64,000 nt of DNA, taken from the NCBI RefSeq assembly GCF_046115515.1, contig NZ_CP175953.1, one strand, 5' to 3'. Source of the DNA: Gracilimonas sp017641085. Its GTDB lineage: Bacteria > Bacteroidota > Rhodothermia > Balneolales > Balneolaceae. Of the stretch, positions 33,711-42,866 are shown piece by piece; positions within the stretch are counted from its first letter, which is position 1; each line of letters begins with the position of its first letter. A model generated the notes under the pieces. It did no database searches. It was not told the origin of the DNA and saw only the letters and a program-made list of their open reading frames with translations. The translations under genes and the position numbers were made by a program.

Positions 33711-36700
33711 CTATTCGGTTTTGTCTAAGGGAAGATGAATGATGAAGGTAGTTCCCTTTCCTTTTTCGGAGGCAAAAGAAATCTCGCCATCGTGTGCTTC
33801 AATGACTTTTTTAGTGATGGCCAGCCCCAGTCCGGTTCCGCTCGATTTAGTGGAAAAGTTTGGCACAAAAATCTGACCCTGAGTTTCTTTCGGAATACCT
33901 TCGCCATTGTCTTTCACAGATATGACCGCCTTGTCTTTTGCCCTGCTCAGAGCAGTTGTCAAGGTGACTTTGCCGCCTTCGGGCATGGCCTCATGCGCAT
34001 TCTTAACGAGGTTGATAAGTGTCCTCCGCAGTTCGTCTTTAACGCCAAGAACCCGGAGTTTTCCTTGGTGAAGTTCAGTTTTTATGGTGAGGTTCTCTTC
34101 CGGCTCATACAGCTCTGCCACCGATGCAATCAGTTCATTCATTTCAACCGGTTTAAACTCCTGATCGGTAGGGCGGGCAAACTTGGAGAAATCGGATGCA
34201 ATTTGGCTGAGTGATTCAATCTGTTCAATCATATTTGCCGCGATCTTCTCAATTTTTGGCTTCATGAGTTTGAACTCATCTTCCGAAACATTCAGCTGTC
34301 GCTCCAGGTGTTGGAGGTTTAGTTTCATGGGCGTAAGCGGATTCTTGATTTCGTGGGCAACCTGCTGGGCCATTTCTTTCCAGGCAGCTTCCCTTTCGGC
34401 GCGGGCCAGGTCTTTCTGTAAGTCTTTCAGCCGGTACACCATAACGTTATAAGCATTGGTCAGCGAGCCGATTTCATCTTTACTTTTTACCGGGAGAGTA
34501 GTTTCCAGATCGCCCCCTGATATTTTTTTAAGCCCTTCCCTAAGTGCTTCGAGTGGTGAGGTTAATTGGGTTGAAATCAATGAAGCGGCAATAATGAACA
34601 GCCCGAATATGATGACATAAAATCCGAGCAAATAGCTAGTTGTTGAAAGTAGCTGTTCATTGAATTTCGGGGCTTCCAGAAAGGTAGGAATGGCAACAAT
34701 ACCGGCAATCGACCCTTCTGTGTTAAGCCAGGGCTGATATCCAATCAACAGTTCCTGATTACCAAGGATGGCTTTTCGGGTAACCTGGCTGTTTCCCCGG
34801 TTATAAATGGAATCGTACACATCCCAGGGCAAAATTCTCGGAAGCAGGTGCTGATTATAAATCTGGCTGGTGGTAGAGGTGTTGATGGTTTTGTCTTTAT
34901 AAAGAGCAGCATCAGCATCCAGTGTTGAAGTAAGTTCACTTAAGGGAATTGGGGATGCGTTTGGGGATTGTTTCTCCTGCAATGAGATGGCGTCAGTCAG
35001 ATTGCCCAGTTTATCCAACAGTTGGTCTTGTACGCTTTTTTGGTTTTGGCTTTTGATGGCATAATATGTGGTTGCGATCAAGGCCATCAGGCAAAGCAGG
35101 GAGGCAAATACAAAACGGTCGATAAGCCGGTCTCTAAATCGACGGTTATGCCCCAGAATGTTGAGATCTTTTTTCCAGAACAGGGAGCCAAGCACGAGGA
35201 GACCGGTAATCAACACACAAAAGAAAAACCGGAGCAGCGAAAACAGGTGATTATCAAGGCCGGGGTGATTTGTAGCAGCCCGTATTATTTTCTCACTTGA
35301 GGTGGCAATGAAAAACTCCCTGATTTGCTGATCTCCAAGACCCGCTGTTCTGAACATGGTGGAATCATCTTCAACCACAATATCTTCAATAAGCTCTCCG
35401 GGAAGTCGCAGGTAACCGGGCATTTCCAGGGGTATACCCACAATGTTTCTGCGGGAAGCAAGACCGTTCACATATTCCGTGATACTGATTGACGCGTTCC
35501 AGTTTTCACTGCCCTCTGAAGCAATTACAGCACGCAGTGGTTTCTCAAACTGAGGGCGCTCGCGGTACACGGAGCAAAGAATCCATCCAATACGCTGCGG
35601 AGACGAACCATTTTCATAAAGGGGAATCCAAGCCCGGCGGAAAGAGGAATAATTTGAGTTGGCTTCATTTAAAGGCCGTTCCCGGACAATAGGCCGAAGG
35701 TTTTCCAGCCGGATTTGTTCCTCCTCAAATGGAATCACCAGCGACATTATATTGAAAGCGCGGGTCCATGCCGGGGAATCTAAATCAGAAGAGTACTCCC
35801 CAATGATATCCCCATTATTATTTACAAGCTGGGTTGAGATGGAGAAACGCTCCCATTCTTCGGTAATAAGTTGTTGGGTTTGCTGGGTGAAATAATTCTC
35901 AACAAAAGCGGGGCGCTGATTTAAATCTTCTTCGGTAAGATTAGAGACTGAGCGCTCAAGCCCGGTAAGTAAACTTCTGGCAATACGTTCGGCCTGGGTG
36001 GCTTCTTCATCAACGAATAACTCGGCTGCCCGCTGCATCTGCCCATTCAATCGTTCAGAATAGCCTTTGTACACAGCTATATACGATAAGCCTACAGAGA
36101 TAAAGCTGAATAAAAGCAGTAATCGTAAACGGGAGGCATAGGTAAATAAATCAGGATCTCGATTGGCCAGGAAAACGAAGCTAAGGATGGTTCCAAAGAA
36201 AATGCCGGTGGTAAGGGAAATCCATCCCGCAATATGGGCATTGGCACTCAGCTCAAAGATGATAAACATCCCAAGGATATATCCTGAAAGGATGAATAAA
36301 AAGGGAATAATGGGAGGGGTGACGGTGAGCTTAATGATAAACCAGCCCAGCAAGGTTAACAGCGTGATGCACGAAATGGCGAAAACCCCGGACATCACAT
36401 AAAAAACGAGGGTGTCCCAGTTGGGGAATACTTCAAGATCTAACACCGGGATAGAAGTCTGGGTAAAAAGAGAGTAAGTTTCAATGATATAAAAGTGAAG
36501 CAGGAAGGCGCATAAAAACCCAAAGAAAACCAGGGTTAACGTCAGGGTGATTTTAGGTTGTTTTTGCAGCTCAATCTCTGAAGAAATTAACGGGCGGAAG
36601 CAGACGATGGTGAGCAGCAGAACAAATAACGCATGTACTCCATATTTTACCAGGGGTTTGAGCGTCAAAAAATCTTGTTGACCCAAAGCATAGAATATTT

Positions 36701-37604
36701 CAATCCATCCCACCCCGTAATCAATATTCGAAAAGAAAGCCCATGCCAAAGTGATGGCAAACAATTTCAACAGCAAGGATTTCCAGGTGCTCAATTCCCG
36801 GGAAATAGAAATCAAAAACAGGGTAATTAGACATATGAAAACAGCGTAGAAAATAGCCCGGTATAAAAAGTAACGGTTCTGTTGGTTTGACCGATAGGTG
36901 GCATAGTCTTCCGAAAGGGTGTAAACGACTCCGGCTGAATCTATATTCGCGGTAGATATTTTTGTTTGGAACTGAATGTTAGCCGGTGGGTTTTCAAAAA
37001 AACTAAAGTGAACCGGGTACTCCGATTCTGTCTGAAAAAGAGTTGAAGGACTTATCTCGGCATTGGTGCCAATGGGGAGAATATTTTCCTGCTTAATTTT
37101 CTTCCGGGTAATGAGGATAAACGGTACGGAAGAATCCGCCTCATTGACGGTGAAGGAGGTTCGGTATTGCAGAAAAGTGACGTTGTTATTCTGTTCAATG
37201 CTTAAAACGGCTTCGCTGCTATCCGAAATGGTGGGGAGAGTCTTTGCGGCAAAGCCGGTCCAAAGCAACTGGTCCTGATCTCTAAAAAGTGACAACCCCC
37301 AGAAGTCGAAACCTGCTACTGCTTCTTCGGCCAGAGCATCTGTCGGGACATTGTTTTCTTGAAATTGTTTTGCGGTAGCCGCATACTTTTCACTTTCATT
37401 AATGAAGTCCTGCTCAAAATCGCTGTAGTTTTGCAGTGCTTTATAAACCGATTGATTGGCTAATTGAACCTGTTCAATCTCAGAAAGCTGCCCTTGTTCG
37501 GTCCATATTTCAAATATCCCGTAAGCAAGGGCGATCAGAGTCAGCAAAAAGGCAAGAGCCCAGGTTTTATTTTCTATGGGTGATTTCAATATAGCGCTAC
37601 TCAT
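33711..37604 (-). CDS. Very large NtrY-like membrane histidine kinase
   Basis: This 1297-residue sensor kinase has an unusual, long membrane part. After one N-terminal helix (about 14-34) and a periplasmic region, a bundle of some seven to eight helices spans roughly residues 250-520, a second extracytoplasmic domain runs to about 780, two more helices and a third outer loop follow, and the last helix is near 990-1010. The cytoplasmic part holds a HAMP linker, the HisKA box QVAHEIKNPLTPMKL with phospho-acceptor His1084, the N-box LINLVKNAHEAM, DNGEGIP and the glycine box GTGLGLAITK. The kinase core is NtrY-like. All catalytic residues are present. No NtrX-type response regulator is adjacent, so its partner is elsewhere. 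Confidence 0.88.
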   Translation of the reverse strand: MSSAILKSPIENKTWALAFLLTLIALAYGIFEIWTEQGQLSEIEQVQLANQSVYKALQNYSDFEQDFINESEKYAATAKQFQENNVPTDALAEEAVAGFDFWGLSLFRDQDQLLWTGFAAKTLPTISDSSEAVLSIEQNNNVTFLQYRTSFTVNEADSSVPFILITRKKIKQENILPIGTNAEISPSTLFQTESEYPVHFSFFENPPANIQFQTKISTANIDSAGVVYTLSEDYATYRSNQQNRYFLYRAIFYAVFICLITLFLISISRELSTWKSLLLKLFAITLAWAFFSNIDYGVGWIEIFYALGQQDFLTLKPLVKYGVHALFVLLLTIVCFRPLISSEIELQKQPKITLTLTLVFFGFLCAFLLHFYIIETYSLFTQTSIPVLDLEVFPNWDTLVFYVMSGVFAISCITLLTLLGWFIIKLTVTPPIIPFLFILSGYILGMFIIFELSANAHIAGWISLTTGIFFGTILSFVFLANRDPDLFTYASRLRLLLLFSFISVGLSYIAVYKGYSERLNGQMQRAAELFVDEEATQAERIARSLLTGLERSVSNLTEEDLNQRPAFVENYFTQQTQQLITEEWERFSISTQLVNNNGDIIGEYSSDLDSPAWTRAFNIMSLVIPFEEEQIRLENLRPIVRERPLNEANSNYSSFRRAWIPLYENGSSPQRIGWILCSVYRERPQFEKPLRAVIASEGSENWNASISITEYVNGLASRRNIVGIPLEMPGYLRLPGELIEDIVVEDDSTMFRTAGLGDQQIREFFIATSSEKIIRAATNHPGLDNHLFSLLRFFFCVLITGLLVLGSLFWKKDLNILGHNRRFRDRLIDRFVFASLLCLMALIATTYYAIKSQNQKSVQDQLLDKLGNLTDAISLQEKQSPNASPIPLSELTSTLDADAALYKDKTINTSTTSQIYNQHLLPRILPWDVYDSIYNRGNSQVTRKAILGNQELLIGYQPWLNTEGSIAGIVAIPTFLEAPKFNEQLLSTTSYLLGFYVIIFGLFIIAASLISTQLTSPLEALREGLKKISGGDLETTLPVKSKDEIGSLTNAYNVMVYRLKDLQKDLARAEREAAWKEMAQQVAHEIKNPLTPMKLNLQHLERQLNVSEDEFKLMKPKIEKIAANMIEQIESLSQIASDFSKFARPTDQEFKPVEMNELIASVAELYEPEENLTIKTELHQGKLRVLGVKDELRRTLINLVKNAHEAMPEGGKVTLTTALSRAKDKAVISVKDNGEGIPKETQGQIFVPNFSTKSSGTGLGLAITKKVIEAHDGEISFASEKGKGTTFIIHLPLDKTE

Positions 37605-37631
37605 AAAGGTGAGAACGAATATGAGCGTAAA

Positions 37632-38603
37632 TTAACGGCTAATCAAGTTTGGTATTTCGCTGTCTGCTTTACCTTCAAGGACTGATGTGATCGCTTCGGC
37701 GGCAAGCATGCCGATGTCTTTTCTGGTGCGATGGGTAGCACTGGCGATATGCGGAAGCAGCAGGGTATTTGGGGCCGTTAATAGATCGGGATGTACTTTG
37801 GGCTCTTCTTCAAAAACATCGAGTGCGGCTCCGGCAATTTGGTTTTGGTGCAATGCCTGGGCTAAGGCGGCCTCATCAATAACCGCTCCTCTCGAAATAT
37901 TGATCAATAATGCGTGCTCAGGCATCGAATCTAAAAGCTCTTTATCCACCAGGTGATGGGTTTCTTCAGTGAGAGGGCAGTTCAGACTCAGTACATCAGC
38001 GCGTTGGGCAAGCTCTTTATGATCGGCAATAAATTCGGCTTCAAGTTCCTGTTCTGTTTCTTCATCCACTCTTGTGCGGTTGTGGTAGATAATCTTCATG
38101 CCAAATGCACGGGCCCGGTCTGCAAAGGCCTGCCCAATTCTCCCCATCCCTATGATGCCAAGGGTTCGGTCTCTCAGTTCCATTCCTAAAAAGCCAAGGG
38201 GTTCCCAGCCGGCAAAATTTCCGTCACGCAGATATTGTTCGGCTTCTTTGAATTTTCTGGAAAGTGCGAGCAGCAGGCCCATTGCGTAATCTCCACAAGC
38301 TTCGGTAAGCACATCCGGGGTGTTGGCTACTTTAATGCCAAGGTCATGAGCGGCTTCTACATCAATGTTATCATACCCAACGGCGAAGTTGGCTACTACC
38401 TTCAGGTTTTGCCCGGCTTTTAGTACCGTCTCAGAAACCGGGGTGGAGAGCATGCATAGAAGTCCGTCGTATTCCGGGATATCCCGAATGAGCGCTTCCT
38501 CAGATTGGTAGGTGCCTTTATCCCCAACAGTGACCGATGCGAAGTTCTTCAAATAATCAATTACATCATCAGGTATAGGTTCTGTGATCAGGATCTTAGG
38601 CAT
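37632..38603 (-). CDS. D-isomer-specific 2-hydroxyacid dehydrogenase (glyoxylate/hydroxypyruvate reductase type)
   Basis: This NAD(P)-dependent oxidoreductase of 323 residues has the Rossmann motif GIIGMGRIGQAFADRARAFGMK near 148-169, preceded by the conserved NTPDVLTEACGDYAMGLLLALSR. The catalytic arginine is in LINISRGAVIDE, the glutamate in LDVFEEEP and the histidine in LLPHIASAT. The pattern fits glyoxylate reductase (GyaR-like) or hydroxypyruvate reductase more than phosphoglycerate dehydrogenase, since no ACT domain is present. It starts six bases after a lipoprotein gene and ends 28 bases before the giant kinase gene, all on the minus strand. Confidence 0.88.
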   Translation of the reverse strand: MPKILITEPIPDDVIDYLKNFASVTVGDKGTYQSEEALIRDIPEYDGLLCMLSTPVSETVLKAGQNLKVVANFAVGYDNIDVEAAHDLGIKVANTPDVLTEACGDYAMGLLLALSRKFKEAEQYLRDGNFAGWEPLGFLGMELRDRTLGIIGMGRIGQAFADRARAFGMKIIYHNRTRVDEETEQELEAEFIADHKELAQRADVLSLNCPLTEETHHLVDKELLDSMPEHALLINISRGAVIDEAALAQALHQNQIAGAALDVFEEEPKVHPDLLTAPNTLLLPHIASATHRTRKDIGMLAAEAITSVLEGKADSEIPNLISR

Positions 38604-38609
38604 GTCAGG

Positions 38610-39050
38610 TTATTCTGTTGAAGAGCCAAGCGGCAGTTCAAATTCCTTTTCATTAATCACAATCAGCTTTTTTTGTTCCCACTGCTCCGAACTGATGCCT
38701 TTATGGATATAGGTGAATGGAGTGATAGTTTGGGCACACATCTGCTGATATTTTTGCCAGCCGATAATATTCAGTGTCAGCATTTCGGGGACGATGCGCT
38801 CATCCACACGAAGTATTTGGGTGCAGGGATTCGGGAAAGTTCCTTTTACTACTAATGCTTTTTCTTTCTGCACTCTGATAAAGGCGATACTGTCGATAGC
38901 GATCTCTTTCTCTACATATGGAATACGGTGCGGTGGATTTTCATCAACTAAATCCGGGTAACGTTCCTCCGGGGATGGTTGATTTGAAGCACATCCAACT
39001 CCCAGAATAATCACAGCGATCAAATAAATGAGGAGATTATAAACTTTCAT
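38610..39050 (-). CDS. Small predicted lipoprotein of unknown function
   Basis: The 146-residue product has a lipoprotein signal with the modified cysteine at residue 20 (ILGVGC). The mature part begins with a short polar linker (ASNQPSPEERYPDLVDENPP), then a compact beta-like domain with two cysteines (FPNPCTQILRV and YQQMCAQTITP) that could form a disulfide. I do not recognise a family. The gene overlaps the end of rsfS by four bases, and the dehydrogenase follows after six bases, so it belongs to the rsfS transcript. Confidence 0.68.
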   Translation of the reverse strand: MKVYNLLIYLIAVIILGVGCASNQPSPEERYPDLVDENPPHRIPYVEKEIAIDSIAFIRVQKEKALVVKGTFPNPCTQILRVDERIVPEMLTLNIIGWQKYQQMCAQTITPFTYIHKGISSEQWEQKKLIVINEKEFELPLGSSTE

Positions 39051-39466
39051 TCTTCAGAAGCATCTTCAATGTAGGTAACCTTGGCATCATTCCACATGCG
39101 CTCAAGTCCGTAGAAGTCCCGCTTTTCTTTACTCATTACGTGTACAACAATGTTTACAAAATCCAGGATTACCCAGGAGCGTCTCTGCAAACCCTCTTTC
39201 TTCCAGGCTTTCTCGCCCATTTTTTCGCGTACATCTTCTTCCACAACGTCGGCGAGAGCTTTAATTTGAACGTCGGAGTTACCATGGCAAACAACGAAAT
39301 AGTCAGTAAGGGTGGTCAGTTCGGAAACATCCAGCACGGTTATTTCTTTGCCTTTTCGGCTAAGCAGAGCCTCCGTAATTACTTCCACCATTTCCTGAGA
39401 ATCAGGGGTGTCATCCGAGAAGGCATTTTCAAATTGTTTTTTTGCTGGTTGTTTAATGTCGGTCAT
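39047..39466 (-). CDS. rsfS: Ribosomal silencing factor RsfS
   Basis: RsfS binds ribosomal protein L14 and blocks joining of the subunits when nutrients are low. The 139-residue sequence has the hallmark stretches LTTLTDYFVVCHGNSDVQIKAL (near residues 49-70), EGLQRRSWVILDFVNIVVHVM (near 94-114) and FYGLERMW. The first 25 residues (polar, Asp/Gln-rich) extend beyond the usual N-terminus. It lies four bases after a LytR_C gene, a neighbourhood conserved in FCB bacteria, and overlaps the next lipoprotein by four bases. Confidence 0.93.
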   Translation of the reverse strand: MTDIKQPAKKQFENAFSDDTPDSQEMVEVITEALLSRKGKEITVLDVSELTTLTDYFVVCHGNSDVQIKALADVVEEDVREKMGEKAWKKEGLQRRSWVILDFVNIVVHVMSKEKRDFYGLERMWNDAKVTYIEDASEE

Positions 39467-39470
39467 AAAG

Positions 39471-39938
39471 TTAATCAGTGTTTAGTTTTTCAAAGTCGTG
39501 GCCAATAATTACGCTCACGTCGAGATAAAAATCAGGAGACGATTCCCGAATTACGTTCCGTTCAGGAACGCCTAATGCGTTAGCCACACGATATGCATTA
39601 TCCATCACTCCGCTTCGTGATATTATAAGGGTTTCCTGGAGGTCAAACGTTTCAAAATTTCCGGTTTCAACCACATCGAACCCGTTTTTCCGGAGCAATC
39701 CGGTATAGGAGTTGGCGATTCCTGAAATCCCGCACCCATTCAAAACCTCAATTTGAATGATTTCGCTTATAAGTTCTGATTGAAGCTCTGCCCGTTCATT
39801 AAAAATGCGGGGATAAATGATGCGGGTAAATAGTGCTGCTACCAAAACCAGCAGCAGAACACTTAGAAATCCAATAGCGGCGTTTAAAAAAAGTTCGTTC
39901 GTACCGGAAGAGCTGTTACCTTTTGTTTCTGCCATCAA
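39471..39938 (-). CDS. Membrane-anchored LytR C-terminal domain protein
   Basis: The 155-residue protein has one N-terminal membrane helix (about 20-44, AIGFLSVLLLVLVAALFTRII) and an outer LytR_C domain. The domain is recognisable from IQVLNGCGISGIANSYTGLLRKNGFDVVETGNF-type sequence near residues 65-97, and DVSVIIGHDF near the end. LytR_C domains occur at the end of LytR-CpsA-Psr wall-teichoic-acid ligases and also alone; the stand-alone form is a common neighbour of rsfS. Its precise role is unknown, but a cell-envelope location is certain from the topology. Confidence 0.82.
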   Translation of the reverse strand: MMAETKGNSSSGTNELFLNAAIGFLSVLLLVLVAALFTRIIYPRIFNERAELQSELISEIIQIEVLNGCGISGIANSYTGLLRKNGFDVVETGNFETFDLQETLIISRSGVMDNAYRVANALGVPERNVIRESSPDFYLDVSVIIGHDFEKLNTD

Positions 39939-39958
39939 CTACGTTTTAAAAATCCTTT

Positions 39959-40468
39959 CTAATACCAGGGGTTGAACCGGTTATACCCATAGGCTCCGAA
40001 TCCATAGGGGTTGTGGTACCCATAGCCTGCCGGTAGTTGTTGATATTGCAACTGAATGCGCGCATTGTCGCTGATTTTGTAGTTCAATTCGGCATTCCGG
40101 ATTAAAACCTGTCCGCCTAAATTATTATTAGTGTTAACAAAATCAGAACCTCCGAATGGAGAGTGAAGGAAAGAAACATCCACGCGGCCGGTAAGGTCCG
40201 GGGTAAACATAAAGTTGAGCGTGTTGGTGTAAGCGTTAACGTTCTGATAGGAACCGCCAACAGCGCCAAAACTCATTGAGTAAGAGTGGCTCATCGTCAC
40301 GTTGTTCTGGAAGAAATCATTCAACCAGGTTTGGACAGTAGATGTCTGGGAGTTAATAATGGGCCCTGAAAAGTCGTTGTATCTGGGAAGATCCTCTCTC
40401 AGCTGGGCAGATAATTGAACACTAAAAATAATAGCGAACGCAAAAGTGAGTGTAAATAATTTTTTCAT
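39959..40468 (-). CDS. Exported protein of unknown function, possible outer-membrane beta strands
   Basis: From the ATG at 40468 the protein has 169 residues; an in-frame TTG at 40480 gives four more. A signal peptide ends near LSAQ (residue 22). The mature part alternates polar and hydrophobic residues (MSHSYSMSFGAVGG, YTNTLNFMFTPDLTG, VLIRNAELNYKIS, ARIQLQYQQLP), as in outer-membrane beta strands, and the C-terminus is Tyr/Gly/Pro-rich, ending RFNPWY with an aromatic last residue. I do not recognise the family. It is the first gene of the rsfS unit, 20 bases upstream of the LytR_C gene, and is divergent from queA. Confidence 0.66.
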   Translation of the reverse strand: MKKLFTLTFAFAIIFSVQLSAQLREDLPRYNDFSGPIINSQTSTVQTWLNDFFQNNVTMSHSYSMSFGAVGGSYQNVNAYTNTLNFMFTPDLTGRVDVSFLHSPFGGSDFVNTNNNLGGQVLIRNAELNYKISDNARIQLQYQQLPAGYGYHNPYGFGAYGYNRFNPWY

Positions 40469-40636
40469 GATGCTCGTCAAAGTTTACAGTTGAACGCAAG
40501 AGCAGATACTTAAGTATAACGAATTGGCCTTTAATAATAAACAACAGACAATGGGTACAAGCTTTGAAATCCCATAAAAAAAACTCTATCTTATTCAACT
40601 TTTCTAACAGTACTGAATAACCTGATAAATAGCTAA

Positions 40637-41692
40637 ATGAAGCTTACCGATTTTAAATTCGAGATTGACGATTTAAACATTCCTGAAGAACCGCTGAAAA
40701 AAAGAGATTCAGCCAAGTTGATGGTTCTTAATCGTGCTGAAAAAACCATCGAGCACACCACTTTTGATAAAATTCATGAGTACATCAATAAAGATGATGT
40801 CATGATCTACAACAACACCAAAGTATTCCCGGCCCGTCTGAACGGTAAGAAGGAAAAAACAGAAGCGGATATCGAGGTTTTTCTGCTGAGAGAATTGATG
40901 CCGGAAAACATGCTTTGGGATGTGCTGGTTGAGCCGGCGCGTAAAATCCGAATCGGGAATAAACTGTATTTTGGTGAGGAAGACGAAGAGCTGATGGCTG
41001 AAGTAGTGGATAACACAACTTCACGCGGGCGTACTATTCGTTTTCTTTATGAAGGACCTAATCAGGAGCTGTACAACAGGCTGGATGAACTCGGTAAAAT
41101 GCCTTTACCTCCATTCATCGAACGTGAGCCGGTAGAAGAAGACAAAGAGCGATACCAAACTATTTTTGCGACCGAGCGTGGAGCTGTAGCTGCCCCGGCG
41201 GCCGGAATGCATTTTACGGAAGAGCTGGTTGAGAAGATTAAGAAGAAAGGAGTCGAGTTCTTGCCGACCACCCTTCATATTGGTTGGGGAATTTTTCGCA
41301 ACGTTGAAGTTGAAGATTTGACCAAGCATCGAATGGACTCAGACAATTACTTCATTTCTAAAGACACGTCTGATAAAATCAACGAAACACTGAAAAAGAA
41401 AAAGAACCGGGTGATTGCCATTGGTTCAAGTTCTTGCCGTACCATCGAAACAAGCGTGATGGCGAGTGGAATGTCAAAACCGGGTACAGGTTGGACCGAT
41501 AAGTTCATATACCCTCCTTACGATTTTAAAATTACAGAAGGGTTGGTCATTAACTTCCATCAGCCGGAATCAACACGCTTGATGCTGGCAGCCGCTTTTG
41601 CCGGTTACGACTTCCTGATGGAGGCTTACGAAGAAGCCAAGAAAAACGATTACCGTATGTTTGCATTCGGTGATGCAATGCTGATTCTTTAA
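40637..41692 (+). CDS. queA: S-adenosylmethionine:tRNA ribosyltransferase-isomerase
   Basis: QueA transfers and isomerises the ribosyl part of SAM onto preQ1 in tRNA, giving epoxyqueuosine. The 351-residue protein has the family signatures FPARLNGKK, EPVEEDKERYQTIFA (near 167-181), GAVAAPAAGMHFTEEL and LHIGWGIFRNV, and ends with NYRMFAFGDAMLI-type sequence. No preQ1 riboswitch was seen in the 155-base gap upstream. ispD follows after two bases, so queA, ispD, ispF and dedA form one tightly packed unit. Confidence 0.95.
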   Translation: MKLTDFKFEIDDLNIPEEPLKKRDSAKLMVLNRAEKTIEHTTFDKIHEYINKDDVMIYNNTKVFPARLNGKKEKTEADIEVFLLRELMPENMLWDVLVEPARKIRIGNKLYFGEEDEELMAEVVDNTTSRGRTIRFLYEGPNQELYNRLDELGKMPLPPFIEREPVEEDKERYQTIFATERGAVAAPAAGMHFTEELVEKIKKKGVEFLPTTLHIGWGIFRNVEVEDLTKHRMDSDNYFISKDTSDKINETLKKKKNRVIAIGSSSCRTIETSVMASGMSKPGTGWTDKFIYPPYDFKITEGLVINFHQPESTRLMLAAAFAGYDFLMEAYEEAKKNDYRMFAFGDAMLIL

Positions 41693-41694
41693 AC

Positions 41695-42384
41695 ATGTCT
41701 AAACTGTCGGTCATAATTCCGGCGGCAGGGTCGGGGGAGAGAATGGGTTCCGATATCCCCAAGCCTTTTATAAAGGTGGGGGATAAAGCCATTCTTGAAC
41801 ATACCATTTCCAGGTTTCTGGAAGTTCCGGATGTAGCCCAAATCATTATCGCTACATCAAAAAGCTATATCCCGGCTATAAAGTCCATGTTTGAGCAGCT
41901 TTCGACAGACATACAATTGGATGTAGTTGAAGGCGGTACTGAGCGTCAGTTCTCAATATATAATGCACTTAAACTTGTGTTTGCTGAATGTGAGCTGGTT
42001 GCCGTGCATGACGCAGTTCGTCCCTTTGTTCGCAAGCAACTTATTGAAGAGTGTTGCGAGGTTGCTTCAAATATAGGTGGAGCTGTTCTTGGGGTGCCCG
42101 CCAAAGATACCATCAAAAAAGTGGATGCAGTTAAGTTGATCGAATCTACCCCTGATCGGTCGGTTTTGTGGCAGGCTCAAACCCCCCAGGTTTTTCAAAA
42201 AGAATTGCTCGTCAAGGCATATGAGTCAGCTTTAGATGAGAACTTCATCGGTACCGATGACGCGTCCTTAGTAGAAAGAATTGGCGGAGCCATTCAAATG
42301 GTTGAAGGAGACCGCGAAAATTTGAAGATTACCTACCCTGTTGACCTTAAGGTTGCAGAATTAATTCTTGGAGAGGAAAAGTGA
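41695..42384 (+). CDS. ispD: 2-C-methyl-D-erythritol 4-phosphate cytidylyltransferase
   Basis: IspD activates methylerythritol phosphate with CTP in the non-mevalonate isoprenoid pathway. The CTP-binding loop is IIPAAGSGERMGSDIPKPF near residues 7-25; VAVHDAVRPFV near 102-112 and GVPAKDTIKK near 133 are further signatures. The 229-residue length is normal. It begins two bases after queA and its stop overlaps the ispF GTG start (GTGA), indicating coupled translation. Confidence 0.95.
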   Translation: MSKLSVIIPAAGSGERMGSDIPKPFIKVGDKAILEHTISRFLEVPDVAQIIIATSKSYIPAIKSMFEQLSTDIQLDVVEGGTERQFSIYNALKLVFAECELVAVHDAVRPFVRKQLIEECCEVASNIGGAVLGVPAKDTIKKVDAVKLIESTPDRSVLWQAQTPQVFQKELLVKAYESALDENFIGTDDASLVERIGGAIQMVEGDRENLKITYPVDLKVAELILGEEK

Positions 42385-42866
42385 AAGGTATGCGAATTGG
42401 ATATGGATACGATGTGCATCGGTTTAGCGAAGGGCGTAAGCTCATGCTCGGTGGGGTTGAAATACCTCATGATAAAGGACTTCTTGGTCACTCCGATGCA
42501 GATGTATTGCTTCACGCTATAACCGATGCGCTGCTTGGGTCACTTGCTCTCGGGGATATAGGTGCACACTTTCCAGATACAGATCCTGAATTCAAAAATG
42601 CCGACAGCCGGGTGTTGCTCCGAAAAAGTTATGAGCTGATAAAGAAGAAGGGCTATCAGTTAGGAAATCTGGATGCCACGATAATAGCTGAGCAGCCAAA
42701 ACTCCGTCCATATATAGATGACATTCGTAAAACCATAGCTGAAGACCTTGGTTGTTCCATCGACGATATATCCGTTAAGGCAACAACTTCCGAGAAAATG
42801 GGATTTGCCGGTCGTGAGGAAGGTATAATCGCACAGGCTGTAGTTCTTATTCAGGTTTCCGGGTGA
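42381..42866 (+). CDS. ispF: 2-C-methyl-D-erythritol 2,4-cyclodiphosphate synthase
   Basis: IspF forms the cyclic diphosphate two steps after IspD in the same isoprenoid pathway. The zinc-binding motif is GYDVHRF near residues 8-14 with histidine 45 region GLLGHSDADVLLHAI, and the end GFAGREEGIIAQAVVLI is typical. Starts at GTG 42381 in a GTGA overlap with ispD; the ATG at 42390 three codons later is possible. Length 161 aa. The ispD-ispF neighbours are a common arrangement. Confidence 0.95.
   Translation: MKGMRIGYGYDVHRFSEGRKLMLGGVEIPHDKGLLGHSDADVLLHAITDALLGSLALGDIGAHFPDTDPEFKNADSRVLLRKSYELIKKKGYQLGNLDATIIAEQPKLRPYIDDIRKTIAEDLGCSIDDISVKATTSEKMGFAGREEGIIAQAVVLIQVSG

Noticed and set aside
40481..40636. 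Possible preQ1 riboswitch upstream of queA
   Set aside because: No sequence resembling the preQ1 aptamer (CCTCT hairpin with A-rich tail) was found.
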